17,957 nt of DNA from positions 1-17,957 of the forward strand of contig JASLHV010000038.1 in assembly GCA_030153205.1 (NCBI GenBank). Direction: 5' to 3'. Source of the stretch: Roseiarcus sp. Lineage in GTDB: Bacteria > Pseudomonadota > Alphaproteobacteria > Rhizobiales > Beijerinckiaceae. Below, piece by piece: positions 13,320 through 17,957 of this stretch. The translations under genes and the position numbers were made by a program. The first letter of the stretch is position 1. Every line of letters starts with the position of its first letter. The notes under the pieces are model-generated. The model was not told the origin of the DNA, ran no database searches, and was given only the letters and a program-made list of their open reading frames with translations.

Positions 13320-15620
13320 ATGAGCGCTGTATCCAAGGCGACGCGCGCCCGTGAGGCTGGCCATGAGGCGCCGCTGGTCTTTGGCGGTTGGGAGGTCGGC
13401 CTCCTGGTCGTCATGGCGCTGCTCTATCTTGGCGGCCTGTACCTCAATCCGGCCTTCTTCGGCGCCACCGACGCGCTCTTCTCCGTTTTGCGCGACGCCT
13501 CGCGTTACGGCGTGATGGCGGTCGGCATGACTTTCGTACTGGTCAATAAGGAGCTCGACCTTTCCGTCGGCTCGACCTTCGGCCTCACCGCGACTTTCTT
13601 CGGCATGATTTTCGCGCCGAGCTATTTCAATCTCGATCTATCGACCGCTGTCATCTGGTGCCTGGTCCTCGGCATCGTCATCGGCCTGATCAACGGCGTC
13701 CTCGTCACGATCCTGGAGGTGCCCGCCTTCATCGCGACGCTGACCATGCTGTTCATCGGCCGCGGCGTGATCCTCGGCCTCACCGGCGGCAAGAATATCG
13801 CTTTCGAGATCAAGGCGCAGGACCAGTTCAACGACTGGTTCTTCCGCCTCGGCGAGATCAACAGCTACGGCTTCAACAATCAGATCGTCATCTTCCTGAT
13901 CATCGCGGCGCTCGGGGCCGTCGCCTTGGCCTATACGTCGATCGGCTGGACGACCTATGCGACCGGCGGCAATGAGCAGGCGGCGCGTTACGCCGGCATC
14001 AACACGCGCTTCGTGCGGATGCGCTCCTATGTTCTTTCTTCGCTCTGCGCGGTCATCGCCGGCTTGATGAATGTGGCGCAAAGCAAGGACGCCGATCCGC
14101 AATTCGGCATCGGCGCCGAACTCATCGCCATCGCCTCGGTGATTGTCGGCGGCGCGGCGATTTTCGGCGGCCGCGGCCGTGTCATCGGCTCCTGCCTCGG
14201 CGCCATCTTTGTCGGCCTGATCGACAAAGTGTTGCGCGAAGGCGTGCCGATCACCCGTACCATCGATCTCGGCGGCGGCGAGACGGCGACGGTCGCCGCC
14301 GTCGCGCAATTGCCGCCGGGCGCTGTGCCGGCTTTTCTCGGCGTCGTTCTCATCATCGCTGTGCTGATCGAGCCCTTGCTCATTCGTCGGCGCGTTTTCC
14401 CGCGGCTTTGGGCCCGAATGCGCCGCAGACCGCCGCCGCCAATCCCAGACCTTGGCGGCATCGCCATCACCGGCGTGCAGACCCGCGGCGTCAATGTGCA
14501 GTCGCGCGGCCTTGGCAAGCGGGGCATTGTCGCTTTCTTCTATCGCCGTGACGCCGCCGCGGTGATGCTGATGATCGCGCTCTGGCTTTTCGGATGGTGG
14601 GCGCGACCGGATTTCTGGCAAGGGCTCGACAATTCCTTTTCGATCCTTCTCGCCTTTTCGGAAATCGCGTTGCTGGCGGTCGGCCTCAGCTTCGTCATGG
14701 CCAATGGCGACATCGATCTTTCGGTCGGCTCCGTCCTTGCGCTCTCCGGCGCGACCGCGGCTGTCGTCATGAAAGACACCGATCTTGGTCCGCTTGTCGC
14801 TGGGATTGCGGCCATTGCGGTCGGCATGCTCGCCGGGGTGATCAACGGCTGGCTCACCGCCTATGTCGGCCTGCCCGCCTTCATTTCGACGCTCGGCACG
14901 TTCTATTGGGCGCGCGGCATCGGCTCATCGATCGTCGCCGGCACGCAGCTCAACGGCTTTCCCGAATCCTTCAATCTGATCGGGCATAGTCTCTATGAGC
15001 TGCTCGACGCTTGGGGGATGACGCCGACGCACGGGCTGTGGCTCGCGGTCACCAAAGCGGTCAGCGTGCAGACGATCTTCGTGCTGCTTGTCGCCCTGAT
15101 TGGCGGAATCGTCCTTGCGCATACGACCTTTGGACAAAAGGTCTATGCGGTCGGCGGCAATGAACGCGCGGCGAGTTTCGCCGGCATAAACACCCGTCGC
15201 GTACGTTTCACGGCCCTTCTGATCTCAGCGACCTGCGCGGCTTTCGCCGGCGTGATCTACGACGCCTTCTATCGCAGCTTCATCCCGACGGCGGGTCAAT
15301 TGCGCGAACTCGACGCGATCTCGTCGATCATCATCGGCGGCGGCTCCATCTTCGGCGGCTATGGCACGATGATCGGCGCCATGGCCGGCGCCGCGGTGCT
15401 GACGTTGATTCGTCAATTGATGTCGCTGCAAATCATCCTCAAGGACGGTTCGTCCTTCGTCCTGCCGCAGCAATGGCAGAACGTCTTCATCGGACTGATC
15501 CTGATCATCGCCGTGATCGGCGATATCTGGGTGCGGCAGAACAATATCCTGGGACAATGGTTCGGCAGGGCGCGGCCAAGCGAAGAAGCTTCAGCGCCCG
15601 CCAAGGAGGTCGAGGCATGA
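13320..15620 (+). CDS. Fused double permease of a sugar-type ABC importer
   Basis: One 766-residue polypeptide with two complete RbsC-like (BPD_transp_2) permease domains, about residues 22-357 and 410-738. Each half repeats the same landmarks: ELDLSVGS (78-85) and DIDLSVGS (464-471), LEVPAFIATLTMLF (132-145) and VGLPAFISTLGTFY (516-529), GGNEQAARYAGIN (216-228) and GGNERAASFAGIN (612-624), IVGGAAIFGGRG (275-286) and IIGGGSIFGGYG (671-682). A basic, proline-rich linker (RMRRRPPPPIP, 366-376) joins them and should lie in the cytoplasm. Ordinary relatives are single permeases of about 330 residues that dimerise, so this is a covalent heterodimer. The halves are clearly diverged. The ATG at 13320 has only a weak GGGA upstream. 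Its stop overlaps the ATPase start. Confidence 0.92.
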   Translation: MSAVSKATRAREAGHEAPLVFGGWEVGLLVVMALLYLGGLYLNPAFFGATDALFSVLRDASRYGVMAVGMTFVLVNKELDLSVGSTFGLTATFFGMIFAPSYFNLDLSTAVIWCLVLGIVIGLINGVLVTILEVPAFIATLTMLFIGRGVILGLTGGKNIAFEIKAQDQFNDWFFRLGEINSYGFNNQIVIFLIIAALGAVALAYTSIGWTTYATGGNEQAARYAGINTRFVRMRSYVLSSLCAVIAGLMNVAQSKDADPQFGIGAELIAIASVIVGGAAIFGGRGRVIGSCLGAIFVGLIDKVLREGVPITRTIDLGGGETATVAAVAQLPPGAVPAFLGVVLIIAVLIEPLLIRRRVFPRLWARMRRRPPPPIPDLGGIAITGVQTRGVNVQSRGLGKRGIVAFFYRRDAAAVMLMIALWLFGWWARPDFWQGLDNSFSILLAFSEIALLAVGLSFVMANGDIDLSVGSVLALSGATAAVVMKDTDLGPLVAGIAAIAVGMLAGVINGWLTAYVGLPAFISTLGTFYWARGIGSSIVAGTQLNGFPESFNLIGHSLYELLDAWGMTPTHGLWLAVTKAVSVQTIFVLLVALIGGIVLAHTTFGQKVYAVGGNERAASFAGINTRRVRFTALLISATCAAFAGVIYDAFYRSFIPTAGQLRELDAISSIIIGGGSIFGGYGTMIGAMAGAAVLTLIRQLMSLQIILKDGSSFVLPQQWQNVFIGLILIIAVIGDIWVRQNNILGQWFGRARPSEEASAPAKEVEA

Positions 15621-16381
15621 CCACGCCTATCGTCGAGATGCGCGGCATTGAAAAGAGCTTCGGCCCGGTACGCGCCTTGATCAACGTCAATCTCAGGCTG
15701 ATGCCGGGCGAGGTGCTCGGCCTCGTCGGCGACAATTCAGCCGGCAAGTCGACGCTCATGAAAATCCTCACCGGCGCCTATCAGCGCGATACCGGCGATA
15801 TCCTCATCGAGGGCGCCCCAGTACACTTCAAAAGCCCGCACGAGAGCCGCGACCTCGGCATCGAGATGATCTATCAGGACTTCGCGCTCTGCGGAAATCT
15901 CGACGTCAGTCAGAATATTTTCCTTGGCCGCTGGCCGAAGCGTTTTGGACTTTTCGTCGATCGCCCCCGCATGCATAACGACGCCCGCCAAATCCTCGAC
16001 CGGCTCAAGGTCGATGTGAACTCCGTTTACCAGAAGGTCGAAAGCCTGTCGGGCGGGCGCCAGCAATCGGTGGCGATCGCGAGAGCGATTTCTTTCGATC
16101 CCAAAGTGGTCATCTTCGACGAGCCGACGGCGAATCTCTCGGTCACCGCGACGCAACGGCTGCTCGAGACGATCATGGAGCTAAAGCGCCACAATGTGGC
16201 GCAGGTGATCATCTCGCACCGCATGACCGACATTTTCGAAGTCGGCGACCGCGTCATGGTGTTGAAGCGCGGCCGCAATGTCGGCGACCGACTGATCGCC
16301 GAGACGACCGAAAAGGAAGTGTTGGAGCTGATCGTCTCCGGCGTGCCGGAGACAGCCGCGCCGGCGGAGGCGACCGCTTAA
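15617..16381 (+). CDS. Sugar-type ABC transporter ATP-binding protein, single domain
   Basis: A 254-residue ATPase of the ribose/fructose importer class. It has Walker A GDNSAGKST (38-46), Q-loop Q87, signature LSGGRQQ (144-150), Walker B VVIFDEP (164-170) and switch H201. It has only one nucleotide-binding domain, as in FrcA, unlike the roughly 500-residue duplicated RbsA/XylG; two copies are presumably needed per double permease. Walker A carries Ser where Gly is common in this class (GDNGAGKST), and the D-loop region reads TANLS. The ATG at 15617 overlaps the permease stop (ATGA) and follows a near-perfect AAGGAGGT, so translation is coupled. The frame is open to 15473 inside the permease gene; that is a shadow. 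Confidence 0.92.
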   Translation: MTTPIVEMRGIEKSFGPVRALINVNLRLMPGEVLGLVGDNSAGKSTLMKILTGAYQRDTGDILIEGAPVHFKSPHESRDLGIEMIYQDFALCGNLDVSQNIFLGRWPKRFGLFVDRPRMHNDARQILDRLKVDVNSVYQKVESLSGGRQQSVAIARAISFDPKVVIFDEPTANLSVTATQRLLETIMELKRHNVAQVIISHRMTDIFEVGDRVMVLKRGRNVGDRLIAETTEKEVLELIVSGVPETAAPAEATA

Positions 16382-16575
16382 GCCTCGCATCGCTCCGCCA
16401 TGCAAACAATAGGGAAATTTGGGCCCGTGTAGGCTCACAGGTTCTTGTCATTCGATCGCCCTTTGATCGGCATAAAAATTTTTATCGGCGCTTGTCCGCT
16501 CGCCGCCCTTCCGCCCGTCCTTGGGGCGAGTCTCCAACAGGCCTTGGCCGTTTTTTTCAAAAGGAGTTGATGACG
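16382..16575. other. Intergenic region after the ABC operon
   Basis: No gene is seen. It contains the short inverted repeat CGATC (16453-16457)/GATCG (16465-16469), which could be a weak terminator since an A/T-only stretch follows, a perfect 14-base palindrome ATAAAAATTTTTAT at 16472-16485, and a run of seven T at 16550-16556 after GGCCTTGGCC. The region must also hold the promoter of the VOC gene, but no clear pair of boxes was found. Confidence 0.4.
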
Positions 16576-17049
16576 ATGCAAAAGATTACCCCCTTCCTCT
16601 GGTTCGACGGCGACGCCGAGGAGGCGATGAATTTCTATATGTCGATTTTCGACGACGCGAAGGTCACGAATATCGCTCGCTACAGCGAGGCCGGGCCGGG
16701 TAAGGCAGGCTCGGTCATGACGGCCGCCTTCACGCTCTGCGGCCAGGATTTCATCGCCCTGAACGGCGGTCCGCAATATAAATTCACGCCGGCGATTTCC
16801 TTCGTCGTCTCCTGTGAGACGCAGGCCGAGGTCGACCGCTATTGGGACGCGCTGGTTGACGGCGGCAAGCCCGTGCAATGCGGCTGGCTCACCGACAAAT
16901 ACGGACTTTCTTGGCAGATCGTTCCTGCGGTGGTCTGGACGATGATGCAGGACAAGGACCCCGAGAAATCCAAGCGCGTGATGCAAGCGGTCTACAAAAT
17001 GATCAAACTCGATATCGCCGAACTGCAGCGCGCCTATAACGGCGACTGA
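16576..17049 (+). CDS. VOC family protein (PhnB-like, PF06983 type)
   Basis: A 157-residue glyoxalase-fold protein of the PhnB/3-demethylubiquinone-methyltransferase-like group. It starts QKITPFLWFDGDAEEAMNFY, has FTLCGQDFIALNGGP in the middle and DKYGLSWQIVP near the end, all typical of the family. The biochemical role of this group is not established; despite the PhnB name there is no reason to link it to the phosphonate genes. Two ATGs compete: 16570 and 16576. AAGGAG ends only 3 bases before the first and 9 before the second, so 16576 is preferred. Such proteins are often encoded next to AHSA1-family proteins, as here. Confidence 0.88.
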   Translation: MQKITPFLWFDGDAEEAMNFYMSIFDDAKVTNIARYSEAGPGKAGSVMTAAFTLCGQDFIALNGGPQYKFTPAISFVVSCETQAEVDRYWDALVDGGKPVQCGWLTDKYGLSWQIVPAVVWTMMQDKDPEKSKRVMQAVYKMIKLDIAELQRAYNGD

Positions 17050-17059
17050 ATTCGCTCCG

Positions 17060-17148
17060 CGTCATTGCGAGCGCAGCAAAGCAATCCATGCGGCGCTTCG
17101 GTTGCCCAACCGCCCACGGTGGATTGCTTCGCTTCGCTCGCGAAGACG
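17060..17148. repeat. Large imperfect inverted repeat (dispersed intergenic element)
   Basis: Arms 17060-17088 and 17120-17148 (29 bases each) are complementary at 25 positions, separated by a 31-base loop. The inner end, AGCAATCCA and its complement, matches exactly. The pattern (CATTGCGAGCG... with AAGCAATCC) is a familiar dispersed intergenic palindrome of alphaproteobacterial genomes. It lies between the VOC and AHSA1 genes; no T-run follows. Confidence 0.85.
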
Positions 17149-17181
17149 GAGTGGAGAGAGATTCTAAGAAGGAACGTACCC

Positions 17182-17664
17182 ATGAACGCCATCGCTCAAC
17201 CTGTATCCCTCGCTGATCGCGAGCTTGTTCTCACCCGCCTCATCGACGCGTCGCACGAAAAACTCTACCGCGCCTGGACCGAGCCGGAACTGCTCAAGCA
17301 ATGGTTCGCGCCTTCGCCCTGGACCACGCCGAAAGCCGAACTCGACGTACGACCCGGCGGGGCGAACCTGATTGTCATGCGCGGTCCCGACGGCAATGAA
17401 TTTCCCAATCGCGGCGTCTATCTCGAAGTCGTCCCGAACCAGCGTCTCGTCTTCACCGACGCTTTCACGCAGGCCTGGGAGCCGTCGCAAAAGCCGTTCA
17501 TGACCGTGATCCTCACCTTCGAGGATGAAGGCGGCAAGACGCGCTACACCGCCCGCGCGCGTCACTGGACAATTGCCGATCGCGAAGCCCATGAGAATAT
17601 GGGTTTCCACAAAGGCTGGGGCCTCTGCACGGACCAATTGGCCGCGCTGGTCGCCAAGCTTTGA
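17182..17664 (+). CDS. SRPBCC/AHSA1 family protein
   Basis: A 160-residue protein of the START-like AHSA1 family (Aha1 C-terminal homologues). Typical words are LTRLIDASHEKLYRAWTEPELLKQWFAP near the N terminus, LDVRPGGANLIVMRGPDG in the middle, and HENMGFHKGWGLCTDQLAAL at the end. The fold makes a hydrophobic ligand cavity; function is not known for this group. The ATG at 17182 follows AAGGA at suitable distance. The frame is open to 17065 but that part is the inverted repeat. Its end lies 5 bases from the convergent OsmC gene. Confidence 0.88.
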   Translation: MNAIAQPVSLADRELVLTRLIDASHEKLYRAWTEPELLKQWFAPSPWTTPKAELDVRPGGANLIVMRGPDGNEFPNRGVYLEVVPNQRLVFTDAFTQAWEPSQKPFMTVILTFEDEGGKTRYTARARHWTIADREAHENMGFHKGWGLCTDQLAALVAKL

Positions 17665-17669
17665 CGCCG

Positions 17670-17957
17670 CTAAACCCGTTCCATCGCGACCGCGACGGGC
17701 GGTCCATTCTTGATCGTCTGATAGACGACGCAATAGCGCTCGGTCAGTTTCAAAAGCTGATCGAGCTTTTCCTGCGGCGCATCTGTCTCGACGTCGAAGC
17801 GCAGCCTGATCGCGGCAAAGCCGACCGGCGCATCCTTGGCGACGCCGAGCGTGCCGCGAAAATCGAGATCGCCCTCGGCGGAGACCGCGCCCGATTTCAG
17901 CGGAATCTCCAACGCGGTTGCGACCGCCTTCAAAGTCACGCCGGCGCAGGCGACCAG
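17670..17957 (-). CDS. OsmC family protein, 5' end beyond the window
   Basis: Partial: 95 codons plus stop are visible and the frame continues off the right edge. The first visible residues LVACAGVTLKAVA hold the first conserved cysteine of OsmC/Ohr-type proteins and ERYCVVYQTI the second, in the position of the family CPVxxT motif. OsmC-like proteins reduce organic peroxides through these two cysteines, although many paralogues are uncharacterised. An internal GTG at 17939 should not be taken as the start, since it would remove the first cysteine. Convergent with the AHSA1 gene. Confidence 0.85.
   Translation of the reverse strand: MVACAGVTLKAVATALEIPLKSGAVSAEGDLDFRGTLGVAKDAPVGFAAIRLRFDVETDAPQEKLDQLLKLTERYCVVYQTIKNGPPVAVAMERV

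Noticed and set aside
12177..13364. Minus-strand open frame of 395 codons opposite the binding-protein gene
   Set aside because: Its first part is the translated intergenic repeat (PLPLAGEGWGE) and the remainder mirrors the binding-protein gene.
13638..14621. Minus-strand open frame of 327 codons opposite the double permease
   Set aside because: Composition is Asp/Arg/Ala-rich low-complexity typical of an antisense frame, and the plus-strand permease is unambiguous.
16576..17049. PhnB-like protein as part of the phosphonate system
   Set aside because: The name is historical; the gene is 7.6 kb away, on the other strand, beyond an unrelated importer, and next to an AHSA1 gene, its usual kind of neighbour.

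Overview
The window comes from a GC-rich alphaproteobacterium, most likely of the Rhizobiales/Hyphomicrobiales (inference). The basis is the gene types, the heavy G/C bias at codon third positions, and two kinds of intergenic palindromic repeat familiar from that group. No tRNA, rRNA, CRISPR array, phage gene or insertion sequence was found. No transcriptional regulator gene is visible either.

Left part, all on the minus strand (positions 216-8972): a 2-aminoethylphosphonate (AEP) uptake and degradation locus. In transcription order it encodes a ketopantoate-reductase-like dehydrogenase, a phosphonate-associated FAD-dependent amine oxidoreductase, phosphonoacetaldehyde hydrolase (PhnX), a class-III PLP enzyme that looks like the (R)-1-hydroxy-AEP ammonia-lyase PbfA, and the ABC importer PhnS-PhnT-PhnU-PhnV. 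The usual AEP transaminase PhnW is absent from the window. The apparent logic is therefore that PbfA (from hydroxylated AEP) and the flavoenzyme (from AEP or N-methyl-AEP) both make phosphonoacetaldehyde, which PhnX splits to acetaldehyde and phosphate. A 350-bp regulatory gap separates the catabolic genes from the importer. It holds a good minus-strand promoter candidate, an inverted repeat just upstream of its -35 box, and a cluster of TGCAG words.

Middle part (9162-11821): four single genes with no obvious common theme: an EVE-domain protein, an extended SDR (NAD-dependent epimerase/dehydratase), a divergent cysteine hydrolase of the isochorismatase family, and a small DUF3830 (cyclophilin-like) protein. 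The last two overlap tail to tail.

Right part, mostly on the plus strand (12126-16381): a three-gene ribose/fructose-class ABC importer with an unusual layout: a periplasmic sugar-type binding protein, one 766-residue polypeptide containing two complete permease domains, and a single-domain ATPase. A nested hairpin precedes the binding-protein gene. An intergenic palindromic repeat separates it from the permease gene, and a diverged copy of that repeat lies before phnX. The window ends with a PhnB-like VOC protein, an AHSA1/SRPBCC protein preceded by a large imperfect inverted repeat, and the 3' part of an OsmC-family gene cut by the window edge.
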